A DNA stretch of 64,000 nucleotides from Gluconobacter morbifer G707 (lineage in GTDB: Bacteria; Pseudomonadota; Alphaproteobacteria; Acetobacterales; Acetobacteraceae): the NCBI RefSeq assembly GCF_000234355.1, contig NZ_AGQV01000010.1, positions 310,001-374,000 of the forward strand. Direction: 5' to 3'. This document shows positions 25,806 to 35,464 of the stretch, piece by piece. The notes under the pieces are model-generated. The model searched no databases, was not told the origin of the DNA, and worked only from the letters and a program-made list of their open reading frames with translations. Made by a program: the position numbers and the translations under genes. Each line of letters opens with the position of its first letter. Position 1 is the first letter of the stretch.

Positions 25806-26351
25806 ACTGATCACATAAGACCAATTTCTTGATCAGGTTTTCAAGTACGATTTTTGTAAATTATCAATGATAAATACACAGAAGTATACAATATTATAAT
25901 GGTATAGTAATAAAAAATAAAATACTCTTAATTATCCGGAATCAAAAAAATTCTATGCGTTATTATTTTTTTATCCAATTCAAAGAGTGCCGTGAAAAAC
26001 ATTGACATACTTAGACGAATAATGCATTATATATGACATAATAAGGTTTTTGTGACTTTATTATCATAAATACTGGGTAAAATTTCCCACTTATTGTTTT
26101 AACCTCATCAATAATAATATGAATCATAGTCTGCAGCATAAATCTGTTGTTTCTACTCTTTTTATGAAAGAATTTTTATAATAATCATAATACAAATTCA
26201 AACAATAAATTAAAAAACATCTATAATAATCAATATTTATTATTATTTTTTGAAATATTATGTATTTCTATTAAAATAGAAATCATTCCTATCTGCATCA
26301 TTCTGTTACTTTTATATGGACATTTAACAACGTTAGAAATAAGGAAAAAAA
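25806..26351. other. Strongly AT-rich leader region
   Basis: About 545 bases dominated by A and T (runs such as TTATTATTATTTTTTGAAAT), in sharp contrast to the GC-rich neighbourhood. No open frame of note. It ends in AAATAAGGAAAAAA, the ribosome site of the surface-protein gene at 26352. Probably imported DNA and possibly bound by an H-NS-like silencer; promoter elements cannot be singled out reliably. Confidence 0.6.
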
Positions 26352-28646
26352 ATGCTGAGCAATAAACTGAAAATATTATTCTTTACGTTTTCTGTTTTTC
26401 CTAGTGTTTTTATTTTTTTACCATTTGAAAATAAACATGCCCTTGGAAAAGGGGCGCCATATTCTTATGTTTCAAACAATAAGAATTTTAAACCTACTCT
26501 GATAACCACAGGCATTAATGCAGAGCTAAAACCTATTGCTCCGACTTATCGAGGAAGTGATGGCGCATGGCATGAAACAACAGTAGTTTCCCAAATATGC
26601 GGAGTAGATTCAAACGGTACTCCCCAAACCTGCCCTCAACTTGATTCTTCAACTGTCCTTTTGAAGTCAGAAATCAACGAAGCCAATGGTGTCGCTGGTC
26701 TGAACGCTGCAGGAAACATGACAGCCCCGATAGACACGGCGAACGCACTAACAGCAGCAGGATCGGTACAACTGGGTTCAACGACAACTGCAACTGTTCT
26801 TCCCAATGATGCAGACTCTTCTTCAACGGATGCCGTAGCGAACGAGCCACTCGTAACAACCGGTTTTCGCTGGAATTCCGATCCTTGGGAGAATCCCGAT
26901 ACGGTCATGATCGGCGGCAAGCAACCGTGGCAAAGCGGCGCATTGGCAGTTTACGGCGCACCCTGGACTTACGGCAATGTCGGCTCTCTGGTCGATATCG
27001 AGATGGGTAATAGTGTGTGGTCAGACTTGCGTGGAGGATCGGGTGACTTCGATGCGATCGCCGAGTTTGTACAAGCTTCAAATACCACACCTTATTATAA
27101 GGTTGGTGCAGATTTTACCGACGATACCGGGGTAACACATACACTGACTTTCGATACGGGGGGTGTGACTGTCACACCAGCTCTACCTGACTCTTTCACG
27201 CAAATGTGGAACCGTATCGGTAAGGGAGGCGCGGGCGTGCTCGTCTATACTAATCTCATGGCAGCACAGCCGACAATGGTGGCGGCGAAAGTCGGCTTTC
27301 CCGCGCATCAGACGCCGAATTTGTGGTCTGGCTACATTACGGGCGTCACCACCTCAGAGAACAGCACTCATCTGGACATGAGCGCGGGTTGGCATAGCTC
27401 GGGGGCATGGGTTGGAGTAAACGGCACGAACAGCGGGGCAATTCCCGATACTTCCGTAGGGCTCGATCAAGTGTTCTACAGTGCCTATTCTCATCCACTT
27501 CTTGTAATCGGCACTTACAACCAGGCGTTTGCGCAAAACACCAAATGTGCGCTGGATTATCCGCCCTCTTCCGCTTCTGGCACGAAAATTCTTAAAAACG
27601 ACGCTCCGGTCAATTCCTGCCAAGGAAACGAACTGGACGTGTATGTACCCAGTACCAAACCAGATGGCTGGATGCATGCCCAAGGGTTTACGGCGGTTCT
27701 CCAAAATTCTACACCGCTCGTATCACCGGACAGCGCATCATTCATTGCCCAGGGAAATTGGCCAACGGCTTTCCAGACAGGCCTGGGGACGGATGGACGC
27801 GATTTCTTCGGTGGGGTTCTGGACGTCAATTCGCGGCGTGGACCGGCTGCGACGACCGGAAGCACAACTGAAATCATGGAGGCTATGCAGGGAACAGACG
27901 CACCGACCGACGTGCGCTCGAATATGCTTGGACTAAGGATGGTGCAGCGTACGGATACGCTCGGCACAGGGGGCGTATCCGGCGTTCACTACCCGGCAGA
28001 TAACTCACTACATCTAGGGGAATGGATCGGCGGATCACAGTTCGGCACGGACGGCACTACCACAGGACAATATGGCATCTATAAGGGTGATCTTTCCTTT
28101 AACCCGAGTTGGGCAAAAGGAGGCGTTGCACTTTGTGGCGCAGACAATGGCTTTGCGGATAGCGCAACTGCCTGCATGTCGGTTCTAACGGACGGTTCAC
28201 TGATGCTGGGAGCGGCAGGTCCGCAATTTGGGCCACGTATCCTCAACGGCGTTAATGGGCTGCATGCCTCACCCGGAGGTTTCATCCAGTATAACGACGG
28301 ATTTCATATGGAGGTGCCTCAGGGTGACATCAGTAATGTCACCGGCAACGGCGCAACAGTTGATACATCCTTGGGGAACAATCATGCCTGGTTAACGTGG
28401 CACACCGGGACTTATAACTTCTATTCCACGCAAGGAGCGAATTCGGATGGGTCAGCTTCCACGCCCACATTGATGCTGAAGGTTGCCGAAAGCGGGCTAA
28501 CAGCAACCGGCTATACCGAGACGCTGACTACACCCACTTCTTCCTCCGCCCCCTGTACCGCGGGACAATTCACTGATGATGCAAATTACCATTACGTCTG
28601 TGTCGCAGAGAACACGTGGAAGCGCGTAGCACTGAGTACGTGGTAA
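26352..28646 (+). CDS. Secreted phage-tail-like/surface protein of unknown function
   Basis: A 764-residue protein with an AT-rich 5' end coding for a signal-like hydrophobic segment (KILFFTFSVFPSVFIFLPF). The mature chain is rich in Gly, Thr, Ser, Asn and Asp (GVAGLNAAGNMTAPIDTANA, then GGFIQYNDGFHMEVPQGDIS) and resembles tail-fibre or structural proteins found in prophage-like loci. Its end SSSAPCTAGQFTDDANYHYV plus CVAENTWKRVALSTW is, in my recollection, a recurring C-terminal cap in acetic acid bacterial phage-like proteins. No phage structural genes surround it; glycosyltransferases do. It may therefore be a cell-surface protein built from tail-like modules. Codon use shifts to the host style after about residue 60. 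Confidence 0.6.
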   Translation: MLSNKLKILFFTFSVFPSVFIFLPFENKHALGKGAPYSYVSNNKNFKPTLITTGINAELKPIAPTYRGSDGAWHETTVVSQICGVDSNGTPQTCPQLDSSTVLLKSEINEANGVAGLNAAGNMTAPIDTANALTAAGSVQLGSTTTATVLPNDADSSSTDAVANEPLVTTGFRWNSDPWENPDTVMIGGKQPWQSGALAVYGAPWTYGNVGSLVDIEMGNSVWSDLRGGSGDFDAIAEFVQASNTTPYYKVGADFTDDTGVTHTLTFDTGGVTVTPALPDSFTQMWNRIGKGGAGVLVYTNLMAAQPTMVAAKVGFPAHQTPNLWSGYITGVTTSENSTHLDMSAGWHSSGAWVGVNGTNSGAIPDTSVGLDQVFYSAYSHPLLVIGTYNQAFAQNTKCALDYPPSSASGTKILKNDAPVNSCQGNELDVYVPSTKPDGWMHAQGFTAVLQNSTPLVSPDSASFIAQGNWPTAFQTGLGTDGRDFFGGVLDVNSRRGPAATTGSTTEIMEAMQGTDAPTDVRSNMLGLRMVQRTDTLGTGGVSGVHYPADNSLHLGEWIGGSQFGTDGTTTGQYGIYKGDLSFNPSWAKGGVALCGADNGFADSATACMSVLTDGSLMLGAAGPQFGPRILNGVNGLHASPGGFIQYNDGFHMEVPQGDISNVTGNGATVDTSLGNNHAWLTWHTGTYNFYSTQGANSDGSASTPTLMLKVAESGLTATGYTETLTTPTSSSAPCTAGQFTDDANYHYVCVAENTWKRVALSTW

Positions 28647-28680
28647 AAAGTACCATGAAGTCAATCAGGGATAATAAATC

Positions 28681-30240
28681 TCAATAAATAAATTCAGGGA
28701 CTTCTCCAGCAAGCCTTGCGATTGCTTTCCGCTCATACGAAGGCAAGGTGCAGAAAGCAGCTGCGATCGCGTCTTCCATAGGAGCCGTCGCAAGGCCTTT
28801 TGCTACAAAATTTCGAAGGGACGTCACAGATTCCAAGAAACGGGCGAGCATGTTAACAGACGACTTCATCTCGATCGGCCGCAGATAAAATTTTTCCCAA
28901 TCATAGGCACGCTGAAGCCCAACTTCGACTTCCCGCGAATTCATCCGTGCGGAAACATAGCGTCCAGTCCTAGGATGAGTGAGAGAAATTGATCCATCAC
29001 TATTCGTATGTACTTCATACGTCAAAATTCGCAGCACACGAGGGTCGTTGCGAATAGAAAACCGACCAAAATCGGCCATCATCAAGTGAAGTATTGGTTT
29101 CCCTTTAAGGGCCAGAGCTAAAAGTTTTGGAGTTTCAGATAACGGATCAAGTGAAACATTTCCATTTTTTATTCCGATGGTAGTTCTTTCAAAGGTCTCT
29201 AATTCAAATAAACTTCCTGTTCCTTCACTAAAAACCTCTTCCATCAATGAAGACGGCTCCGAATGATCAGAAGTCCAGCGTTCATTTTTCTCACCTTGAG
29301 AGAAATTTTTACTTTCTTGATAAATAGGTATTTCCTTTGTGATATCAGACTTGCACAAGGAAACAAGGCCAAGATAATTCTCTTCCAAAGTAATCATCAT
29401 AGATCGCATAAAATTACATGACATAAAATGTAATAAATGGAACATTTTTTCAACGTAAGCGACATTTATTGGTGTCGTTTGTTCGTTATACCTGGGATCA
29501 TAAAAAACGGAATTTGATGGATCATCGGGATGGCGACGTAGATCTTCGCGCAGATATTCTCGCTGTACGTAATTTTCCATACTACGTGCCTGCAAATGGA
29601 TAAGCCGTCCTCCTTTCCAGTCAGGTTCGTTTTGCGTCAAGCCGGCGCGATGCCCGTCTAGCCACCGAATAGGCTGGCCGTCAGCGGAGGCTGTACGTTC
29701 TGCAGGAACGGGAGAGGCATGGACATAAGCAATGCTATTCTGCGGGATTGCTGTTGGACGTGTAATGACTTTGGTGTGGCGATTCCAGAACAGGTCTGGC
29801 GCGCCATGTTTGGTGTAGGCCAGAACAGGCGGTCCGGACGGACGCATAACATGACCGTTCCACCCATAGTTAGCCCAATTAAAGGCAACACTATCATAAT
29901 CATTCATTCTTGAGAGGAAGTCTTTAATGTCTTCACCATAAAGATCAAGATATTCATCTGCATCAAAGAAAGCGATCCAGTCAAATTCATCCCGATATGT
30001 CGTAGATACATGATTATAAATCTGGACCTGACGGACAGCATGATAGGTTGCGCTTTGTGACACACGAATCAAGCGAATATCAAAATTACCTTTTGCACGG
30101 ATTATTTTAGCAACAGAATCATATATACTATTATCATCAAATAAAATAACTGTATCAAATCCGAGTGCTATATACCACGATATCCAATAAAGTATTTCTT
30201 TACTTTCATTTTTCGCCACACAACAGACTGCACAACGCAT
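28681..30240 (-). CDS. GT2-like glycosyltransferase with C-terminal trefoil-like module
   Basis: A 519-residue protein. Residues 1-230 are a GT-A glycosyltransferase of the Glyco_tranf_2_4/GT92-like type: CCVAKNESKEILYWISWYIALGFD at the start (quoted in part), FDDNSIYDS, and the metal-binding FFDADEYLDL at 91-100. A less conserved middle follows. Residues about 395-456 contain a module with GRYVSARMNSREVEVGLQRA followed by YDWEKFYLRP, which recurs in the proteins at 31435 and 33342. It ends in a helical tail. AAGGAAA precedes the ATG at 30240. It is probably involved in capsule or surface-glycan assembly and is paralogous to the enzyme at 33342. Sugar donor unknown. Confidence 0.8.
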   Translation of the reverse strand: MRCAVCCVAKNESKEILYWISWYIALGFDTVILFDDNSIYDSVAKIIRAKGNFDIRLIRVSQSATYHAVRQVQIYNHVSTTYRDEFDWIAFFDADEYLDLYGEDIKDFLSRMNDYDSVAFNWANYGWNGHVMRPSGPPVLAYTKHGAPDLFWNRHTKVITRPTAIPQNSIAYVHASPVPAERTASADGQPIRWLDGHRAGLTQNEPDWKGGRLIHLQARSMENYVQREYLREDLRRHPDDPSNSVFYDPRYNEQTTPINVAYVEKMFHLLHFMSCNFMRSMMITLEENYLGLVSLCKSDITKEIPIYQESKNFSQGEKNERWTSDHSEPSSLMEEVFSEGTGSLFELETFERTTIGIKNGNVSLDPLSETPKLLALALKGKPILHLMMADFGRFSIRNDPRVLRILTYEVHTNSDGSISLTHPRTGRYVSARMNSREVEVGLQRAYDWEKFYLRPIEMKSSVNMLARFLESVTSLRNFVAKGLATAPMEDAIAAAFCTLPSYERKAIARLAGEVPEFIY

Positions 30241-30330
30241 AATTTTATTTCCTTATTATAAAACAACAAAGACAAGAGAGAACAATTTTGATACACTAGA
30301 ACATATAGATCTGTTGTCTACTAGGCTCGG

Positions 30331-31180
30331 TTAGAGCTTGTTTGAGAAATTGTTCTGATATGATGCAAGCTCTGGACATCTATGTCAGAACAGAGGGATC
30401 AGACAGCCAGCATCATCCGTAAGAGAAAACGCTACCTGTCTGACATAACGAACAAGAAATGGGAACGGATTGCGCCATTAATACCAAGCTTTAGGTGTCG
30501 TGACCGCCCGCAGGAGAGTGAATTCCGTGAGACGATCAACTTTACTCGTTCAGGCTTCGGTTCGCGTATGCTGCCGATCCACTTAGGACACTGGCACGCC
30601 AATTCCTGTTTCAGACCACCCATAACGTTGAGCTAATACTCATCCGGGAGCAGGCAGGTCGTGAGTCCAGTTCAATAGCAGGAGTGATCGATAGCCAGAG
30701 CATCAAGATCCTTCATGCGAGAACAAGGGATACGATGCCGGAAAGAAGGTTACCGGCCGCAAGCGGCATATGGTTGTCGATACGGACGGGTGCCTAGTGA
30801 TGATCAACTTAATCCCGACCGACATCTCCGACAATGCCGGCGCTCAGATGATCCTGGATGCGATCCGCAAATGCTGGTCATGGATGAAGCATCTATTCGC
30901 CGAGAGCACCTATGACCGCTTGAAGTTGATAGATAAGGCGACACGACCTATCTGAGTTTTATCGGCAAGATCATCTGCCGCTGAGACGGAGTAAAGAGCT
31001 TCGGGGTGACGCCATGACACAGGATGGTCGAGAGAACTTTCGGCTAGATGCCCCATTGGCGGCGGTTCATGCGTGATTACGAGCGCTACATTAGCGTGTC
31101 ACAAGCCATGATCGTTGTCATCATGGGCCCCAGTCTCATGCGCAGAAACATTCGCTCGTGATTTTCCAAACAGGTTCTAA
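30331..31180 (+). mobile_element. Degenerate IS5-family (IS427-group) element
   Basis: About 850 bases bounded by imperfect inverted repeats (left TTAGAGCTTGTTTGAGAAAT, right end on the other strand TTAGAACCTGTTTGGAAAAT). Between them an IS427-type transposase is still readable in pieces: RKRYLSDITNKKWERIAPLI, then IREQAGRESSSIAGVIDSQS, then NKGYDAGKKVTGRKRHMVVD, in different frames, so it is frameshifted and internally deleted. It cannot encode a working transposase. It is homologous to the inverse 3' remnant at 25520-25805. Confidence 0.8.
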
Positions 31181-31434
31181 GGAAGATTTGATAACACTTG
31201 GACACGCGCCGACTGTCTTGAAAAATTACGTAAAAGGCGACCGAAGAGAAACATATATTTTTATGTTATTTCAGATACTTATCCGAATTTAGCTTTGACG
31301 AGCTTATCTTGTGAAAGAGATCGATAAAATCCTCGGCTAGGTCAATGATATTGCACAACCTGAGTATGGCGAACCTAGTAAAAGTCATGCACCTCTGTTT
31401 TCACAGTTCTTGAAAACATGTAGAGACTTACGGA

Positions 31435-32682
31435 ATGGAACATATACAAAACCTCTGCGAGACCGATCATTATTTTGTACGTTCTTGGTATGGCTCAGAG
31501 GCGAGTCAATTCATTGTGGTGAGCTTTACTGGAATAGACGCCCCTGAGCGTTATGACGGCTCATTCTTTGGTGCAGCATTGGCGAGACAACTCGATCTTC
31601 CTTGGGTAGGCGTTGTCGCGCGCCAAAACGGGTGGTATCGCGAGGGCGATTATACGGCTATTTTTCAGCTGATCCGTGCTTGGATTGCGAAGCGGCGGAT
31701 GGCTCTCTCTACGCCGGGGTCAGTTCGGGTTATAGGTTATGGAATATCAATGGGCGCTTACGCGGCAATAAAATATTCTCGCGTACTAGGTCTAGATAAT
31801 GTTCTGGCCCTTGCCCCCCAGTGGAGTCTTGATAAAGAGGAAGCGCCTTACTTTTCTCAATTCAAGCATTTTTTCCAGCCTTTTATGAAAAGAATGGGTA
31901 TTAGCCAAGAAGATGTTAGCGGTCGGATCTATGCACTTTATGATCCGTATGAACTTCCAGATCTGGAAGAAATCGAGAATCTGCGTTACCATACTGAGGT
32001 CGAGCCCGTCGCAGCCTGTTATGCAAGCCATATGGTTTTGAGCTGTCTCAAAGGAAGCAAACCCTTCCGTGCCATGCTTGATAATCTCGACAATCCTGCC
32101 GCCGTCTGTCAGATTGTGGCCGAAACAAGACGTTATAATATTGAAAATATCATTAGGGTAATCGAACGGGCTTTCCGGCATCGCCCTTCTCTGGGAGCCA
32201 AGGCTTTGACATGCCGGCGTACAATGCTAGCCGTCAACCAGTGCTCTCGCGACCAGAGCAACCGTCTTTGGCGAATTGCAGCCGATCTAATGCGTTTTGG
32301 CTATACGCGGGACGCTGATGCTTTTTTCGCGATGGCTACTGGCAATCATCCGCCAGCTGTCGCGCTCCCACGTCTTATGAACTGGCGAGGTGAATTACTA
32401 TGTTACAACCACGCTAGCGGAGAATTTTCTCAAACCCATCGTCATCTTTGTCAGGACGGAACGATGGTAACGTTGCTAGGTAACGAGCTTGTAGCGGTAA
32501 CGCCCGCAGGTCTTGTGCCAGTCCCTGGTCGAGTAAAAGCTATACGAGGACGTTGTTCCATTGAAATCAATGGACATTACTTGTCGTCTCGTGAGAATGG
32601 GCGCATCGAATTATTGTCAACACTGGATGACTGGGAAGAATTTATACTCTTGCCGGTTCGGCAATGGCCATGTATGCGGTGA
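31435..32682 (+). CDS. Alpha/beta-hydrolase-like protein with C-terminal trefoil-like module
   Basis: A 415-residue cytoplasmic protein. RVIGYGISMGAYAAIKYSR has the nucleophile elbow G-x-S-x-G with Ser105, preceded by a central-strand pattern (FIVVSFTGID), which fits an alpha/beta hydrolase fold. The region around LDNVLALAPQWSLDKEEAPY is also typical. Residues about 330-408 are a different domain with INGHYLSSRENGRIELLSTL then DDWEEFILLPV, matching the C-terminal module of the two GT2-like neighbours. It has the look of polysaccharide-associated hydrolases (deacetylases or esterases acting on glycans), but no substrate can be named. It is flanked by IS remnants, and no terminator was seen. 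Confidence 0.65.
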   Translation: MEHIQNLCETDHYFVRSWYGSEASQFIVVSFTGIDAPERYDGSFFGAALARQLDLPWVGVVARQNGWYREGDYTAIFQLIRAWIAKRRMALSTPGSVRVIGYGISMGAYAAIKYSRVLGLDNVLALAPQWSLDKEEAPYFSQFKHFFQPFMKRMGISQEDVSGRIYALYDPYELPDLEEIENLRYHTEVEPVAACYASHMVLSCLKGSKPFRAMLDNLDNPAAVCQIVAETRRYNIENIIRVIERAFRHRPSLGAKALTCRRTMLAVNQCSRDQSNRLWRIAADLMRFGYTRDADAFFAMATGNHPPAVALPRLMNWRGELLCYNHASGEFSQTHRHLCQDGTMVTLLGNELVAVTPAGLVPVPGRVKAIRGRCSIEINGHYLSSRENGRIELLSTLDDWEEFILLPVRQWPCMR

Positions 32683-33341
32683 TATGGCCATGTTATTCTG
32701 TTATATGTTTTGCGTTTGTTGCTAGAATAGAAGTGGTGCTGATTTTCAGACACGGCCGTAAGCTATTCTCGACCTAAGGTAGGACGAGCGTCAGGGGCAA
32801 CGCTACGAGGAAACTGATATTCAGATAAGTCAAAGTCACGAGTTACTCTTAAGCTCAGGCCTTATTAATTTGAGTACGGAAATCCGATTCAGGCTCTATG
32901 AGCAGACTGAAGATGAGCGACCTGTATTGGCTGACGGACGAACAGATGGATCGTCTGCGCCCCTTTTTCCCAAGAGCCACGGCAGGCCAGATCAGTGATT
33001 ATACCGGCGCAACTGCTCTACTGGACAGTCTTCCTGCAGCACAATGTATGCTAGGAGACCGAGGGTGTGACGCTGACTGGTTCAGGGATGCCCACCCTAG
33101 AAGAAAAAGGGATCAGATCCTGCATCCCAAGATGGAAATCCCGCGGAAAAGCTGTCAGATATGACAGGCTAAAATACCCGCGTCGAGATCATGTTCGGCA
33201 GGCTCAAGGAATGGGGACGGGTCGCAACACGCTGCGACCGCCGTGTTCTGACTATAAATCCTGAGCCTAGTTTGAAATATTTCCGATAAAATAATTAATC
33301 CTACTATATCAAGAAAATTATTATTTTGCTCTGGCGATCTT
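32683..33341 (+). mobile_element. Intergenic region with IS1031-like transposase remnant (about 32880-33264)
   Basis: From 32898 an N-terminal IS1031-type transposase fragment reads MSRLKMSDLYWLTDEQMDRL and RPFFPRATAGQ, then jumps, after an apparent internal deletion of some 80 residues, to TALLDSLPAAQCMLGDRGCD and ADWFRDA, and then in other frames to YDRLKYPRR and VATRCDRR-like sequence. The catalytic core is therefore incomplete. The stretch GATTCAGGCTCT before it and GAGCCTAGTTTGA near 33264 are likely degraded terminal repeats. 32683-32879 holds nothing else recognisable. Confidence 0.75.
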
Positions 33342-34877
33342 TCACACGAAAGTCCATAAAAGCCCGGGAACACGGCGGGAAATTTCCTCACGGACGGAAA
33401 CCGGCACACAGGCCAGAACGCGCAGGAATTCGTCGGCACGCGGAGCAATAGAAGCCTCCACCAGCCAGATCAGAATCTGATCGGCTGTTGTTTTCGTGTT
33501 GGGATTGAACGTCAGAGGCGCCCTGTCGCTCCAATAGGAAACAGTTTCATCAGGAACAAGCTCGAATTGTTCCCAATCTCTGATTTCACGTCTGTCAGCC
33601 ACCACACGTTCAATACCTTGCGGCTGTCCTGGATTGGGATTGGGAACAAAGGCAATATGAAGATTTGTGACCGGGTTATATGCTGCGTAACGATGCTCCT
33701 CCATGGAACGGAGAACATAGATGAGCGTATCTGACAGTCTATCGTCATTCCGCAAGCGAAGGAGATGACGCGCATCCGGCTCCCCTTGCAGGGCCGTGAA
33801 AAGTGTCATGACACCAGGAGTACAGCCGTGTATCGCGGCATAAAGAGGCAGCAGGCTGTTCTGTTCAGCCGTTTCATGTGTGCAGTGAACGACGCGGCGT
33901 TCGTGAGGAAGAAGGTACAGGAAAGTCTCAAAATGGGTTCTGAGACGATAGACAGTCGGAGGCTTTTCCTGTTCTGGCCTCGTCACCAGCGTATCTTCAA
34001 GCTTATCCCAAGTATTGCGCAGGGCAGAGATCGCTCTTTCTACCATGACATGATAGATGTCTTTCAGCAGGACATGTACCGCAGAAATAAAACGCAGTGG
34101 TTCATGATCCGTCGCATCATTGCGATCAAAATGCTTCCAGTAAATAATGGAATCACCAAGATCAGCATTTAGTCGCCGCTTAATCCGCTGGATATAATGC
34201 TCCATGCTTCGGCAGATGTAGTGCATGACGAAAGCATCATTCCAATCGATTTCCTGATTAGCATCCTGTCCGTTTACAGGCCGACCATCCGGACGCACGT
34301 AACGCTCAGGAGGAATGTCATACCAGTGCGGATTGTAATAGGTGGGACCAAGTTTTTCCGGACGGACAAAGCTTTTGATGAGCCTGTTGTCCCCCAGTTC
34401 AGGCGTTGAATGCTGCAGGAAGGCTTCCACGCTTGTTACTTTAGGGCGGACAACCCGTTCCGAACTCCCTTGAATCCGCCAGGACAGACCAACCGCATCT
34501 GCATGATCGAAACCGGATAGAAAGGCAGGAAGAGTATTGTGATGGCGGAGATAGACGTATTCATCACCGTCCAGAAAGCCCAGCCAGTCGTACTGGCCCT
34601 TGCACATTTCTGCTGCCGCCATAAAACTGTCCCGCTGACGCAGGTAAAAGTCCGGTTGTCTGACCGGGTCCGTTCTGAAGGCGCGGATATCGCAAACAGC
34701 AGCAGCGGACTGAATGATTTCCCAGGTTCCATCTGATGAATGATCATCAAAAATGAATAATGTTTTTACTCCTAACGCACGATGCCACGCGATCCAGCCT
34801 GCAATATCTGAAAACTCATTCTTGACAAAAAGTACTATGGCAACGCTGGGGAGAGAAGTCATTCTGGGTATGTCCAT
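33342..34877 (-). CDS. GT2-like glycosyltransferase, paralogue of the 28681 enzyme
   Basis: A 511-residue protein. The N-terminal GT-A domain shows VAIVLFVKNEFSDIAGWIAW (11-30), FIFDDHSSDGTW (41-52) and the metal-binding GFLDGDEYVYL (100-110). A conserved histidine/aromatic region, MHYICRSMEHYIQRIKRRLN, aligns with LQARSMENYVQREYLREDL of the paralogue. The C-terminal part again contains the shared module ending in DWEQFELVPDE (residues 434-444), then a helical tail. The ATG at 34877 is used; a second at 34862 is possible, and neither has a strong ribosome site. The role is likely in surface-glycan synthesis. Confidence 0.8.
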   Translation of the reverse strand: MDIPRMTSLPSVAIVLFVKNEFSDIAGWIAWHRALGVKTLFIFDDHSSDGTWEIIQSAAAVCDIRAFRTDPVRQPDFYLRQRDSFMAAAEMCKGQYDWLGFLDGDEYVYLRHHNTLPAFLSGFDHADAVGLSWRIQGSSERVVRPKVTSVEAFLQHSTPELGDNRLIKSFVRPEKLGPTYYNPHWYDIPPERYVRPDGRPVNGQDANQEIDWNDAFVMHYICRSMEHYIQRIKRRLNADLGDSIIYWKHFDRNDATDHEPLRFISAVHVLLKDIYHVMVERAISALRNTWDKLEDTLVTRPEQEKPPTVYRLRTHFETFLYLLPHERRVVHCTHETAEQNSLLPLYAAIHGCTPGVMTLFTALQGEPDARHLLRLRNDDRLSDTLIYVLRSMEEHRYAAYNPVTNLHIAFVPNPNPGQPQGIERVVADRREIRDWEQFELVPDETVSYWSDRAPLTFNPNTKTTADQILIWLVEASIAPRADEFLRVLACVPVSVREEISRRVPGLLWTFV

Positions 34878-35464
34878 CTTGATGGTCTATCAGAACTGAA
34901 TAGCAGTTTGGCTATAAAGACAAAACTATGGTTGTCCGTTCCGTATCAAAGTTTTCCGCAGAGTTTTTCCGTCCAGGCAAACAAAATCTTTGATGAGCAG
35001 GGATAAAAATTCCTTCGGCTCATCATATACCAGGTTCGGAGAGCCTGCTGGCTTTGAGGTAAACCATGTCACTTCCTTTCTTATCGCTTCAGGCGCGGGA
35101 ATATGGATATGAAACAACCTATTTTCTTATGGCTGAAAAGTGTCTGGCACTTCTGACACGAAGCACGTCCAGAGCCGACCAGATTATCACACCAAGGATC
35201 GGCAAACCCGCTATTTGCTGAAGCCGACAAAGATGATACTGCTTACAGGACGACGTCAGACTGCAAGATCCGGCCCTCTCTGCACCTTCGAAAAGGATTA
35301 GTGCAGCCATTGATGACTTGTGGGCGCCGCGCCTATGCAACCAAGCAGGAAATGTCAGGCTGAAACAATAGCCCTCGTCTGCTGAGCCTGAAATCAGAGC
35401 GGATAGGAAACCTCTGTGTCCGTCATGGCCTCAGACAGGATACGAACACAGAGGATATACGCGG
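34878..35464. other. 587-base stretch without a supported gene
   Basis: Contains a short minus-strand frame (34926-35117, about 63 codons ending KDFVCLDGKTLRKTLIRNGQP) with no recognised family and no good ribosome site, and another frame at 35119-35340 of low plausibility. The boundary between the glycan island and the encapsulin operon falls here. A hairpin at 35411-35454 probably ends the encapsulin operon transcript. Confidence 0.35.
35411..35454 (-). terminator. Candidate terminator of the encapsulin operon
   Basis: A 9-base inverted repeat (CCTCTGTGT with ACACAGAGG) 11 bases after the last gene of the operon, with a 26-base loop that could hold a smaller hairpin. On the minus strand it is followed by TTTCC, a weak uridine tract. 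Confidence 0.45.

Noticed and set aside
24649-31180. Active prophage
   Set aside because: Tail-like proteins occur, but there is no integrase, terminase, capsid or lysis gene, and the neighbours are glycosyltransferases and IS remnants.
35119-35340. 73-codon minus-strand frame
   Set aside because: Random-looking composition; no start signal and no homology recognised.
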